Positions 16,402 to 24,907 of a stretch of 64,000 nt of DNA are shown here, one piece after another (position 1 is the stretch's first letter; every line of letters starts with the position of its first letter). This DNA comes from an uncultured Alphaproteobacteria bacterium (lineage in GTDB: Bacteria > Pseudomonadota > Alphaproteobacteria > CAAHEQ01 > UBA3637). Both the position numbers and the translations under genes were made by a program. The notes beneath the pieces were generated by a model. It searched no databases, had not been told where the DNA came from, and saw nothing but the letters and a program-made list of their open reading frames with translations. Location of the stretch: contig CALXVP010000005.1 of NCBI GenBank assembly GCA_944392125.1, forward strand, positions 1 to 64,000, given 5' to 3'.

Positions 16402-18105
16402 ATGAATACACAAGAAAACCAAGCGGCAACGGAAGACTTTGGCGCAATGTTGGACGAGTTTATGGGAAAAGGTTCTTTGCAAGGCAAAGTCGTTCTCGGA
16501 AAAATCGTTGGTTTTGATGATGACATGGTCATCGTTGATGTCGGATTAAAATCGGAAGGACGGATTCCCGTTTCCGAATTCGGCGTTCAAACATTAAATT
16601 TAGGCGATACGGTTGATGTATTTGTCGAACGGTATGAAGATAAAAACGGCAATGTTGTTTTATCACGTGAAAAAGCCCGTCGCGAAGAAGCCTGGGGTGA
16701 TTTGGAAAAATCAATGGAAAAAGGCGAACACGTTATCGGAACGATTTTCGGACGTGTTAAAGGTGGCTTTACGGTTGATTTAAACGGTGCAACGGCTTTC
16801 TTGCCGGGTAGTCAAATCGATGTTCGCCCGATTCGCGATGTAACACCGTTGATGGGTGTGGCGCAACCGTTTGCGTTGTTAAAAATGGATCGCGTGCGTG
16901 GCAATATCGTTGTATCGCGTCGTGCCGTGTTGGAAGAAACACGCGCAGAACAACGTTCCGAAATTATCAAGAATTTATCCGAAGGACAAATTGTTGAAGG
17001 AACGGTTAAAAACATTACGGATTACGGTGCCTTTATTGATTTAGGCGGTGTAGACGGCTTATTGCACGTAACGGATATTTCTTGGAAACGGATTACAAAT
17101 CCGGCTGAAGTATTAACGGTCGGTCAACCGGTTAAAGTCCAAATTATCAAGTTCAACACGGATACGGGCCGTATTTCACTCGGTATGAAACAATTAGAGA
17201 GTGATCCGTGGGTTGGCGTAAACGAACGTTTCCCGGTCAATTCTCACTTCAAAGGCAAAATCAGCAATATCACGGATTACGGTGCATTTGTTGAATTAGC
17301 GCCGGGTGTTGAAGGCTTAATCCACGTTTCCGAAATGAGCTGGACGAAGAAAAATGTTCATCCGAGCAAGATTGTTTCACTCAGCCAAGAAGTGGAAGGA
17401 ATTGTATTGGATGTTGATGAATCAAAACGTCGGATTTCACTCGGGATGAAGCAAATTCAAGAAAACCCGTGGAAAGCATTTGCCGATACGCATAAGGTTG
17501 GCGATATCATTGAAGGCGAAATCAAAAATATGATTGAATTCGGTATTTTTGTTGCGTTGAATGATGATATTGACGGTATGATTCACACATCGGATTTATC
17601 ATGGGATAAAACGAGCGAAGAAGCTATTAAAGATTACAAGAAAGGCATGATTGTCAAAGCCAAGATTTTGGATATTGACGTTGATAAAGAACGCATTTCT
17701 TTGGGTATCAAGCAATTAACGGAAGATCCGTTGGCTGCTGCTTCCGAAAATATTAAGAAAGGTGAAGTTGTTACGGGTATCGTTTCGGCGATTGAAGACG
17801 GTGGCATTGAAGTTGATGTAAACGGTGTTAAAGGTTTCATCAAACGCACGGATTTGGCAAAAGATCGTGCCGAACAAAAAACGGAACGTTTTGCCATCGG
17901 TGAAAAAGTGGATGCCAAGGTAACGTCATTTGATGCCAAAACGCGTAAATTAACGTTATCCATCAAAGCACGTGAAGTTGCGGAAGAAAAAGCCGCTATG
18001 GAAGAATTCGGCGCAACAAATGCCGGTGCTTCGTTGGGCGACATTTTAGGTGACGCTTTGGCCAAAGCCAAAAAGAAAAAATCAACAAAGGCAGATGCCG
18101 AATAA
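16402..18105 (+). CDS. rpsA: 30S ribosomal protein S1
   Basis: 567 residues with six S1 (OB-fold) RNA-binding repeats, as in other proteobacterial S1 proteins. The first starts near residue 30 (LQGKVVLGKIVGFDDDMVIV) and the strongest include NITDYGAFIDLGGVDGLLHV and NITDYGAFVELAPGVEGLIH. S1 binds mRNA leaders on the 30S subunit and helps unwind them for initiation. An AAGGA ribosome-binding site precedes the ATG. A strong intrinsic terminator begins 20 bases after the stop, ending the cmk-rpsA unit. The Ala/Lys-rich C-terminus is common for the family. Confidence 0.97.
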   Translation: MNTQENQAATEDFGAMLDEFMGKGSLQGKVVLGKIVGFDDDMVIVDVGLKSEGRIPVSEFGVQTLNLGDTVDVFVERYEDKNGNVVLSREKARREEAWGDLEKSMEKGEHVIGTIFGRVKGGFTVDLNGATAFLPGSQIDVRPIRDVTPLMGVAQPFALLKMDRVRGNIVVSRRAVLEETRAEQRSEIIKNLSEGQIVEGTVKNITDYGAFIDLGGVDGLLHVTDISWKRITNPAEVLTVGQPVKVQIIKFNTDTGRISLGMKQLESDPWVGVNERFPVNSHFKGKISNITDYGAFVELAPGVEGLIHVSEMSWTKKNVHPSKIVSLSQEVEGIVLDVDESKRRISLGMKQIQENPWKAFADTHKVGDIIEGEIKNMIEFGIFVALNDDIDGMIHTSDLSWDKTSEEAIKDYKKGMIVKAKILDIDVDKERISLGIKQLTEDPLAAASENIKKGEVVTGIVSAIEDGGIEVDVNGVKGFIKRTDLAKDRAEQKTERFAIGEKVDAKVTSFDAKTRKLTLSIKAREVAEEKAAMEEFGATNAGASLGDILGDALAKAKKKKSTKADAE

Positions 18106-18125
18106 GTTGATTTATTTCGGGTAAG

Positions 18126-18157
18126 AAAAAGGGTGTCGGGTTTCGGCACCCTTTTTT
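18126..18157 (+). terminator. Intrinsic terminator of cmk-rpsA
   Basis: A hairpin with 13-bp stem (AAAAAGGGTGTCG paired with CGGCACCCTTTTT, one G-U pair) and short loop, running into a T tract. Confidence 0.88.
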
Positions 18158-18445
18158 GTTCCGTGCAATCAATAAAATCTATTTGATGTGTTTTTGGGGA
18201 ATGGAGCGAGAAAGCAAGCGCACAAAACTCAGCAGGGTAGATAGCAGGGAAGGTAAATAGCAAGGTAGGGTGCCTGCAATTCTGTATATCATTTGGACTT
18301 AAACGAAGATGATTTGAGGTGGCGTCAGATAAGCAACGGCTCTTATCTTTTACTCGCTTAAAATTAAGATTTGCCGATTATTTGTTTTTCTTGATACGGA
18401 AAAAAGCAAGCAAGAAGATTCATAATTTGCATACGCAGATTATTT
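18158..18445. other. Intergenic, no gene seen
   Basis: Between the rpsA terminator and the 3' end of the anmK-like gene I find no convincing reading frame. Around 18230-18270 there is a short degenerate direct repeat (variants of AGCAGGGTAGAT and AGCAAGGTAGGG); its meaning is unknown. Confidence 0.5.
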
Positions 18446-19738
18446 TTATTGATAATAAGCGCGGGAAATACAGTCATCATAGTCGCTTGTTGTGCGATTT
18501 AAATCCGACACGGCTTCTATTCCGCAAATCGTTGGTGTTTTACAACCTGTCAAAGCCGGTGTTGTCCACGGAATCCGTTTATCAAAACAATATCCCATAC
18601 GCGCCCATAATAAACTTTCCATCCATTGCCCATAGGGGTGGAGAGTAATGTTGAGTGGTGTTTCCAATCGCTGATAAATGTTTTTAAAAATCCCTTTATG
18701 CTCAGGTAGAATATATGAGGCATTTTGGCGGAGAATGTCATAAAGTGATTGTTTGATAATCGGGTGCTTCCATCCACCGCCGAATAGTGAAAATGTGGCA
18801 GGGATTTCCCCTGTGATAAATTGCAAGGCATACACAACCAAATATCCTGCCAAATAAGCCACGGTATACAAATTGTCGGCCAGTTGTGTTTTATCCTGAA
18901 AGCGTGCTATCTCTTTCGTGTGATAATATGCCGGGTCGCCCGAGCGTGGGGGTGGCATGGAATAAAAATCAGCCCCGATTTCAAATAATTGCCGAAACAG
19001 CCTCTTATTAAGTGAACCCCGCCGTGCGATTTGCCCGTCAATATCAAACGGTAAATCAGTGTGCCGACGCACCAGATAATCCAAATATTCATTGCAGGGG
19101 CCGATATCCCAGCCGGCCACGGCTTCCCCGTTGCGAATGAGGCATAAATTAGAGGTGTTTCCCGCATTGATATCTATGCGGTTGAAACACTTCTCTTGCC
19201 GTGCAATAAACGCATTCAACGGCGGAATAAGGGGCGCTCCCTCACCACCGTTCAATAAATCGTCCGAACGAAAATCATAAATAACACGTATTTTCGGGAC
19301 ATCACAAATGCCTGCTTGTTGACACCTGCGTGCAATCTCATCGGCCAACATTTTCCCCGAGCCGATTTGTAATGTATAGGGGGTTGGGGTATTTAGGGAG
19401 GGCGGACAATGATCCAATGTTTTACCGTGCGAGCAGACGGCTTTCAGTGTTTCTAACGGAATCCGATTATCCGCAATCAATCGGCAGACGGCGTCGGCAA
19501 GTTGATGAATATACGCATCGTGTATTGCCCGAAAGCGAGGCAGTTGCAAAACATCATTGCGTGATTTGCAGTGTTTTACATCTATTCTGAGCTGTGCCAT
19601 ATCGGACTGCGTTAGCGCCGAAAACGGTTGCGAAAAGGTGTATATCGGGCGAATGCCGTTTTCATCAACCGTCGCGTAAACCATATCAACGGCGTCCATG
19701 GAATTGCCGGTCATAATCCCGATATAGTAATCACTCAT
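18446..19738 (-). CDS. anmK: Divergent anhydro-N-acetylmuramic acid kinase-like protein
   Basis: 430 residues, ASKHA-fold sugar kinase of the AnmK family, which phosphorylates and opens 1,6-anhydroMurNAc in cell-wall recycling. The expected motifs are recognisable but altered: GIMTGNSMDAVDMV (usual GLMSGTSLDGVD), INAGNTSNLCLI (usual NIGGIAN), GWDIGPCNEYLDYLV (usual DTGPGN...D) and FSLFGGGWKHPII (usual GGGA.N). The family is clear; the variant motifs suggest either a diverged subclass or a different sugar substrate. Its ATG overlaps the der stop (ATGA), so it is translated from the der operon. Usual AnmK length is ~370; this one is longer. Confidence 0.78.
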   Translation of the reverse strand: MSDYYIGIMTGNSMDAVDMVYATVDENGIRPIYTFSQPFSALTQSDMAQLRIDVKHCKSRNDVLQLPRFRAIHDAYIHQLADAVCRLIADNRIPLETLKAVCSHGKTLDHCPPSLNTPTPYTLQIGSGKMLADEIARRCQQAGICDVPKIRVIYDFRSDDLLNGGEGAPLIPPLNAFIARQEKCFNRIDINAGNTSNLCLIRNGEAVAGWDIGPCNEYLDYLVRRHTDLPFDIDGQIARRGSLNKRLFRQLFEIGADFYSMPPPRSGDPAYYHTKEIARFQDKTQLADNLYTVAYLAGYLVVYALQFITGEIPATFSLFGGGWKHPIIKQSLYDILRQNASYILPEHKGIFKNIYQRLETPLNITLHPYGQWMESLLWARMGYCFDKRIPWTTPALTGCKTPTICGIEAVSDLNRTTSDYDDCISRAYYQ

Positions 19739-21345
19739 GCTTTCTTCTTTGTTTGACGCGGTGTGTTAGAGCGACTGAGGCGCCGTTCTTTGGCTTTTTC
19801 GGCATACGGATTTTCGCGTTTGCGCATATAAATGCGAATGGGCACACCGACTAATCCGTATTGTTCCCGAATGCCGTTGGATAAATAACGCAAATACGAT
19901 TCGGGCAACGAATCAGGATTGCTTGAAAAAATCACAAAGGTTGGCGGGCGCGTGCTGACTTGTGTCATATACTTCATCGGAATCCGCTTACCGTTGCTTG
20001 CAATCGGTGTCGGGTGCGCTTCCGTCATACGCTTTAAAAAGTCGTTCAGTTTATGCGTCGGAACACGTTTATTCCATAGTTCATACATTTTAAAGGCATC
20101 GCTCATCAGTCGATCCAAGCCGTAGCCTGTTTTGGCAGAAATGGTGTGAATCGGTAAACCTTTTACTTGTTGCAGTGATACCGCCATTTTTTCTTTTAAC
20201 TGATTTAAAACTGCTTTTTGATTGGGCACACTATCCCATTTATTGAGTGCGATTAACAGGGTTCGTCCTTCCTCCAACACTTTTGACGCAATCAGTAAAT
20301 CTTGCTTTTCCATCGGAACGTTGGCATCTAAAACCAAGATAACCACTTCTGCGAAGTCTATGGCATTTCGTGTATCGGCGGCCGAGATTTTTTCCAAATC
20401 ATGCTCCACTTTACCGCGTTTACGCAAACCGGCGGTATCCGTTAATAATACCGAGCGCCCGCGCCATTCCCAAGGAATTGTAATGGCGTCGCGCGTAACG
20501 CCGGCTTCGGGCCCTGTCAATAAGCGTTCTTTTCCGAGCAGTTGATTCACCAGCGTTGATTTCCCGACATTTGGGCGCCCCACAATCGCCAATTTTAACG
20601 GTCGCTTTTGTTTTTCGGCGCGTTCACGTGCTTTCATATCAAAATTTTCTGCCGTATATAGTTCTGGCTTTTCGGAAAAATCAGTGTTATCCGCATCGGT
20701 TGATGATTGGCTTGGCTGTTCGGCATTTGTAGGTGTTGTTTCGGAATCCCGTTGCGCGGTTTCATCAGCAAATCTTTCAGCCATTTTTTTATTATCGCCG
20801 TATCGCATATTTTTCTGCGCCCGCACGATTTTTGCGACTTTTTCACTCGTTTCGTCTTTTTCTTTTAATAACGGAGAAAGCGCCTCATGCAAATCACCCA
20901 TACCGAGGCCGTGTTCCCCGGAAACGGGAATCGGATCACCCAGCCCCAAGCGGTAAAAATCGCCCAACGCATTTTGCGTTATTTTCCCTTCGCATTTATT
21001 GGCAATCAGCAAAACGGGCTTGTGCGATTTGCGTAAATCACGTGCCATTTGTTCATCTAACCGTGTTAATTCGGAACGGGCATCTACCACAGCCAATACC
21101 ACATCGGCCTCTTCTACGGCCATTTCCGTTTGACGCCACATCGCTTGCGCAAGCGCCGTTGTATCTTCCAATCCGGCCGTGTCAATCAACCGAAATGATA
21201 AGTCGTAAAGGCTTGCCTCGGCTTCTTTTCTATCCCGCGTAACGCCCGGTTCGTCATGCACGATGGCAAACTTGCGCCCGCATAACCGATTAAACAACGT
21301 TGATTTCCCGACATTTGTCCGCCCCACAATGGCAACTGTTTTCAT
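19735..21345 (-). CDS. der: Ribosome-assembly GTPase Der (EngA)
   Basis: 536 residues. Two tandem GTPase domains: the first with GRTNVGKST (G1), DTAGLED (G3) and NKCE (G4) in residues 1-165; the second with GRPNVGKST, DTAGLRKRG and NKWD in residues ~250-420. A KH-like domain then a Lys/Arg-rich tail finish it. Der acts in 50S assembly. The linker between the G domains (residues ~165-250) is unusually long and acidic/polar, accounting for the extra length over the usual ~450-490 residues. It lies between bamB and the anmK-like gene; yfgM-bamB-der is a conserved gene order. Confidence 0.95.
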   Translation of the reverse strand: MKTVAIVGRTNVGKSTLFNRLCGRKFAIVHDEPGVTRDRKEAEASLYDLSFRLIDTAGLEDTTALAQAMWRQTEMAVEEADVVLAVVDARSELTRLDEQMARDLRKSHKPVLLIANKCEGKITQNALGDFYRLGLGDPIPVSGEHGLGMGDLHEALSPLLKEKDETSEKVAKIVRAQKNMRYGDNKKMAERFADETAQRDSETTPTNAEQPSQSSTDADNTDFSEKPELYTAENFDMKARERAEKQKRPLKLAIVGRPNVGKSTLVNQLLGKERLLTGPEAGVTRDAITIPWEWRGRSVLLTDTAGLRKRGKVEHDLEKISAADTRNAIDFAEVVILVLDANVPMEKQDLLIASKVLEEGRTLLIALNKWDSVPNQKAVLNQLKEKMAVSLQQVKGLPIHTISAKTGYGLDRLMSDAFKMYELWNKRVPTHKLNDFLKRMTEAHPTPIASNGKRIPMKYMTQVSTRPPTFVIFSSNPDSLPESYLRYLSNGIREQYGLVGVPIRIYMRKRENPYAEKAKERRLSRSNTPRQTKKKA

Positions 21346-21371
21346 TTGATACCCTTTTGACTGATAAACAA

Positions 21372-22640
21372 TTATTGATAAGCAATTAAATCTGCATCGT
21401 TTGTATAAAGAATCATCTTCCCATCGCCCAAAATCGGCTTGTTGGATAATTCATCCGTTTGACGTGCTTTTATTTTTTCACCGTTGACGGCGTTAAAGAA
21501 TTGCACATCCCCCTTGTTTGAAACCACAATCAACTGATTTTGTGCCAATACGGGCCCTTTCCAGGCAACGCCCTTTTTCTCTTCCGAGACTAACGCCGTT
21601 TCCCAAATCAACGCGCCCGATTTTTTATCCAAAGCAACAAGTGTATTTTGGGTTGTAATCATAAACAGCGCATTGCCGTTCACAACGGGTGTATTTTGCC
21701 CGCCGATATTTTGAATGAATTGAACGGCACCCGTTTTTAAATCAAACGCACCGATTTTTTGAGCATTCCCGATAATATAAACCGTGTCGCCTTCAATCAC
21801 GGGGGAGGCAATCACATGGGAAATATCGTTCATTTGATTGAACGTGCGTCGCGATAACAGACTATCCGACCATAACATCATACGCGTGTTTGTATCAAAC
21901 GCAATCACTTCGCCACTGCTGAACGGCACAATCAAAACCCCTTTTGAAACGGCCGGTTGCCCCATGCCGAATAAATTTGTTTCGGTGGAGATGTTTTTAA
22001 AATGCCAAATTTCCGAACCGTCTTGCGCATTTAAAACGAACAATTCATTGTTGCCGGATAACACGTAAATACGTCCGTCGGCAACGGTCGGCACTGCGCG
22101 CAAGATAGCATTTGTTTCGTGTTGCCATAAAATTTCACCGTTTAAGTCAAGCGCAAAAACAGTGCCTTGTCCGTTTACGGCATATAAATTCTTCCCGTCC
22201 GACGCCAAACCGATACTGGCCATACTCATTTCTTTTTGCACGGGCAATTTTTTTTGAAAAAGTTTCTTCCCGGTTGATTCATCAACGGCGGAAAGCTGAA
22301 AAGCCCCGTCTAATGCATATACTTTGTGATCAACGATAATCGGCTCCGGCAACATTAAGTACGTAGCGGAAATCCCTTTCCCCACGTTCCGCGACCATAT
22401 TTTTTCGTTTGTTTCGGAAAGGGTGCCGTGGGGCATTAAATTCATTGCATTCCCGCTTGCCTGCATCCAGCTCACATGGGGGGAGGGAGTATTTATTTGA
22501 ACGGCGGTATTTGTCTTTGTGATTTGTTCGCTGATACCGCTTTGCACGGCAATCCGTCCCTCTTGCGGTGCAACTTTTTTATCATTCGCACAGCCCGAAA
22601 GTAATAATACGGCGCAAATGAAATATCCTATTTTTTTCAT
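21372..22640 (-). CDS. bamB: Outer-membrane assembly lipoprotein BamB (PQQ-like beta-propeller)
   Basis: 422 residues. A lipoprotein signal peptide ends in the lipobox LLSGC (Cys16), followed by Asn-Asp. The rest is an eight-bladed PQQ-like propeller with repeated W/Y-x-x-x-T/S and GxxxALDxxTG motifs (YALDGAFQLSAVDESTGKKL, VFALDLNGEILWQHE, VALDKKSGALIWE). BamB is an accessory of the BAM complex that inserts beta-barrel proteins such as LptD. It sits between the TPR gene (YfgM) and der, the usual arrangement, 22 bases after the upstream stop. Confidence 0.92.
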   Translation of the reverse strand: MKKIGYFICAVLLLSGCANDKKVAPQEGRIAVQSGISEQITKTNTAVQINTPSPHVSWMQASGNAMNLMPHGTLSETNEKIWSRNVGKGISATYLMLPEPIIVDHKVYALDGAFQLSAVDESTGKKLFQKKLPVQKEMSMASIGLASDGKNLYAVNGQGTVFALDLNGEILWQHETNAILRAVPTVADGRIYVLSGNNELFVLNAQDGSEIWHFKNISTETNLFGMGQPAVSKGVLIVPFSSGEVIAFDTNTRMMLWSDSLLSRRTFNQMNDISHVIASPVIEGDTVYIIGNAQKIGAFDLKTGAVQFIQNIGGQNTPVVNGNALFMITTQNTLVALDKKSGALIWETALVSEEKKGVAWKGPVLAQNQLIVVSNKGDVQFFNAVNGEKIKARQTDELSNKPILGDGKMILYTNDADLIAYQ

Positions 22641-22662
22641 ATCAACTCCTTTTTAAAACCGA

Positions 22663-23343
22663 CTAGCGGATAATAGACAGTAATTCTTTTAATCTGTCTT
22701 TCTCATCATTTGCAAGTGTCGGTAATCCGATGGCTTTTGTTAATACCTCTTTGGCCTCGGATAATTTCTTTTCTTTCATCAATAAAATCGCCTGCAATTC
22801 AACGGCTGAACCGTAAAACGCATTTGAACTGTTTAAAAGCGGTTGCAATTCTTGTTGTAATTCGGCCGTGGGTAACGTATCAATCTGGTTGCCGACAAAT
22901 GAGAGGCGAGCCACATTGCGCAATTCAATCGGCGCCCCCGAATCATTCATCAGATTTTTAAGAATTAAACCGGCTTGTTGTATATCATTATGCGCCAAGG
23001 CATTTTGCGCCAATCGCATTTGAGCCAAATACTTATAGCCTGTTTTGGCAGAATCGGCAAGGTTTTGATAAATGGCCATGGATTGCTCTTCATTGCCCGT
23101 ATAATTGAGCAAAACCGCTTGCTCAAATTGATCGGATTCGGCCAACCGCGTTTTCGTCAGCCAAGAACGATAAATTTCGTTGCCGACGGTAACGCCGATA
23201 ATTAAAACAATACCGCCGATAATAACGGCCCGATATTTTTTCCAAAAATTCATCAACCGTTCTTTTTGTAATTCTTCTTCCACTTCGCGTTCCAAAATGG
23301 CTTGTTGGATTTTTTCAACTTCATCTTGTGTTTCTTTTTTCAT
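22663..23343 (-). CDS. YfgM-like membrane-anchored TPR protein
   Basis: 226 residues. A charged cytoplasmic N-terminus (KKETQDEVEKIQQAILEREV) precedes one transmembrane helix (AVIIGGIVLIIGVTVGNEIY, residues ~39-58) and a periplasmic tetratricopeptide-like region (YQNLADSAKTGYKYLAQMRL, ALAHNDIQQAGLILKNLM). This is the YfgM/TPR_21 architecture; E. coli YfgM is an ancillary SecYEG/periplasmic chaperone-network protein. The gene order yfgM-bamB-der supports the call. It lies 70 bases downstream of the SDR gene on the same strand. Confidence 0.82.
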   Translation of the reverse strand: MKKETQDEVEKIQQAILEREVEEELQKERLMNFWKKYRAVIIGGIVLIIGVTVGNEIYRSWLTKTRLAESDQFEQAVLLNYTGNEEQSMAIYQNLADSAKTGYKYLAQMRLAQNALAHNDIQQAGLILKNLMNDSGAPIELRNVARLSFVGNQIDTLPTAELQQELQPLLNSSNAFYGSAVELQAILLMKEKKLSEAKEVLTKAIGLPTLANDEKDRLKELLSIIR

Positions 23344-23413
23344 TCTTTTTTTCCTTTACCGAAAGTTATTTGAATGTGTTTTTTATATCAAAAACGAACA
23401 TAAAACGCAACTT

Positions 23414-24190
23414 TTATTTTTCTTTTTGTGGTAGCATTCCTAAAATAGGGTGCAAAATAAAAGAGGGCAAGCACGAACCGAACCAAGCCAAAAAAGCCAT
23501 AACGGAAGGGAAGGCAATAATGGCTTTATTTTTGGCAATCCCTCGTTGAATAATAGTGGCGGCTTTATCGGCGTCCATAATAAAAGGCATGCGAAAGGCA
23601 TTGGCATCCGTAAGCGGGGTTTTGATAAAGCCCGGGCAGATTACATTGATTTTAATTTGTTCTTTTGCCCAAACCCCGCGTAAGGCTTCTCCCCAGGCTT
23701 TAACGCAGTTTTTTGAAGCCGAATAAGCCGGACAGTTACTTAATCCCCGATAGCCGGCCATGGAACTCATTAAGGCAATTTGTCCGCACCCTTTAAATTT
23801 GAATAATTCCAATGCGGGTAAAACGGTATTAACGACTCCGAAGATATTTGTTTGCATAATGGTATTTGTGGCATGAATATTTTCGCACATTCCGAGAATA
23901 CCGCTTGAAACGCCGGCGTTTGCAATAACCAAATCCAGTGAATGAATGGAATTTGCTTTGCGCAAGGCATCACGCACATCATTAGCGTTGATAACATCAA
24001 AGATAAAGGTATAAACTTCAGCGCCTTTTTGCCGGCATGTTTCGGCAACTTCGTTAAGCCGTTGTTCATTTCGGCCACATAAAAACAGAAAAACACCTTT
24101 ATCGGCATACGCCTGCGCTAACGCCGCCCCGATGCCACTTGAAGCACCTGTAATAAAAACAGATTGAAATGAAACAGTTTTTTTGTTCAT
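23414..24190 (-). CDS. Short-chain dehydrogenase/reductase
   Basis: 258 residues with a classical SDR fold: the cofactor loop TGASSGIGAALA (residues ~14-25), the NAG motif in VIANAGVSSGILG, catalytic Ser in ALMSSMAGYRG and YSASK at about residues 155-159. An Arg in CGRNEQR after the second strand is compatible with NADP(H). The C-terminal ~30 residues are hydrophobic (AFPSVMAFLAWFGSCLPSFI), suggesting membrane association as in DltE/YqjQ-like SDRs. Substrate unknown. Upstream and divergent lies tRNA-Leu. Confidence 0.87.
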   Translation of the reverse strand: MNKKTVSFQSVFITGASSGIGAALAQAYADKGVFLFLCGRNEQRLNEVAETCRQKGAEVYTFIFDVINANDVRDALRKANSIHSLDLVIANAGVSSGILGMCENIHATNTIMQTNIFGVVNTVLPALELFKFKGCGQIALMSSMAGYRGLSNCPAYSASKNCVKAWGEALRGVWAKEQIKINVICPGFIKTPLTDANAFRMPFIMDADKAATIIQRGIAKNKAIIAFPSVMAFLAWFGSCLPSFILHPILGMLPQKEK

Positions 24191-24235
24191 ATAGCCGACC
24201 TTTCAAAAAAAAATCAAATTAAATAAAAAAAGTGC

Positions 24236-24263
24236 TTGACAAGTGATTATAAATGAGTATAAT
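24236..24263 (+). promoter_or_regulatory. Consensus promoter of tRNA-Leu
   Basis: Perfect TTGACA at 24236-24241 and TATAAT at 24258-24263, 16-bp spacer, placing the start about 15 bases before the mature tRNA. Confidence 0.85.
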
Positions 24264-24284
24264 CGAAATGTCTAGTGAAAAGAT

Positions 24285-24371
24285 GCCTCTATGGCGAAAT
24301 TGGTAGACGCGACAGACTCAAAATCTGTTGACCGCAAGGTCATGCTGGTTCAAGTCCGGCTAGAGGTACCA
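24285..24371 (+). tRNA. tRNA-Leu (anticodon CAA)
   Basis: 87 nt including an encoded CCA. The acceptor stem GCCTCTA pairs with TAGAGGT (G-U at the first pair). The anticodon stem ACAGA/TCTGT encloses CTCAAAA, giving anticodon CAA, which reads TTG. The long variable arm (GACCGCAAGGTC) is typical of class II tRNAs, and the T-arm has GGTTCAAGTCC. A strong promoter lies upstream; a terminator lies beyond the degenerate copy that follows directly. Confidence 0.96.
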
Positions 24372-24445
24372 AAATTGGTAGGCGTTGCAGACTTAAAATC
24401 TGTTAATCGTAGGACGAATTAGTTTAAGTCCGGCTAGAAATACCA
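24372..24445 (+). pseudogene. Decayed tandem tRNA-Leu copy (anticodon TAA in the remnant)
   Basis: Immediately after the intact tRNA the sequence repeats it from the D-arm on: AATTGGTAG, then ACTTAAAATCTGTT as an anticodon arm with TAA, a changed variable region, TTTAAGTCCGGCTAGAAATA and CCA. The 5' half of the acceptor stem and start of the D-arm are missing, and the 3' acceptor (CTAGAAATA) has no partner. It cannot fold as a tRNA. It is a remnant of a tandem duplication, not a functional gene. Confidence 0.75.
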
Positions 24446-24711
24446 AAAACCCCCTTCAACGCAAATCGCATTGAGGGGGTTATTTTTTTTGCGGTTGTCT
24501 GAGGCATTTGAAAAAGTGTGTTTGGATTCAGGCAGGTAAGCGTAGTTTTGATTTCAAGTAAATCGATGGATTTGACTACGGATAAATAGGCATAGTTTGT
24601 TTTAAGCAAATCAGCGTGTTCGGTGCCGGATGGGCGAATATAGTTTGGTTTTAAATGAATCGGTGGATTGCTTTCAGGTAGGTGGGTGCAGTTTGATTTT
24701 TGGTGAGGCAT
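24424..24711 (-). CDS. Possible small protein with 16-residue repeats (doubtful)
   Basis: A 95-residue frame whose ATG at 24711 has AGAGGAG immediately upstream (very close spacing). Residues ~5-68 show a 16-residue period with the loose pattern K-x-N-Y/C...D-L-L (KPNYIRPSGTEHADLL, KTNYAYLSVVKSIDLL), matching the 48-nt DNA repeat. The C-terminal third runs antisense through the tRNA terminator and into the tRNA pseudogene, which argues against it. I recognise no family. Either a young lineage-specific ORF or chance. Confidence 0.25.
   Translation of the reverse strand: MPHQKSNCTHLPESNPPIHLKPNYIRPSGTEHADLLKTNYAYLSVVKSIDLLEIKTTLTCLNPNTLFQMPQTTAKKITPSMRFALKGVFGISSRT
24446..24490 (+). terminator. 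Intrinsic terminator after tRNA-Leu
   Basis: AACCCCCTTCAA pairs with TTGAGGGGGTT (one bulged base), loop of about 11 nt, then A followed by eight T. Confidence 0.87.
24531..24711. repeat. Degenerate 48-50 nt tandem repeat, about four units
   Basis: Copies share a core (GCGTAGTTTTGATTT, GCATAGTTTGTTTTAA, ATATAGTTTGGTTTTAA, TGCAGTTTGATTTT) spaced 50, 48 and 48 bases, each followed by a related AAATCGATGGATT / AAATCAGCGTGTT / GAATCGGTGGATT block. The period is a multiple of three and stays in frame on the minus strand. Confidence 0.65.
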
Positions 24712-24850
24712 GGCTCCTCTTTATTCGGTAGAATTAAAGCAACCCGCGCACCGCTTTATATGCTTGATTCCTACTCTAATACCTCAAAGCGTGTTGTTTA
24801 AATGGTATTTTCGGCAAGTGAAGAGAGGGTATTATTCTCTCCGCTCCCCG

Positions 24851-24870
24851 AAAAAATCATTTTTTGATTA
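24851..24870 (-). terminator. Possible weak terminator of the DUF4139 gene
   Basis: On the minus strand AATCA and TGATT form a short stem followed by TTTTTTC, about 40 bases after the stop. The stem is short, so this is tentative. The rest of 24712-24907 shows no gene. Confidence 0.35.
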
Positions 24871-24907
24871 AACCATGCAAGAACCGTGCTGCCTATCGGC
24901 ATAATGG

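Noticed and set aside
24372..24445. Phage attachment-site duplication at the tRNA 3' end
   Set aside because: The duplicate abuts the tRNA directly and covers most of the gene; no integrase or foreign DNA separates them. Tandem duplication and decay explain it better.
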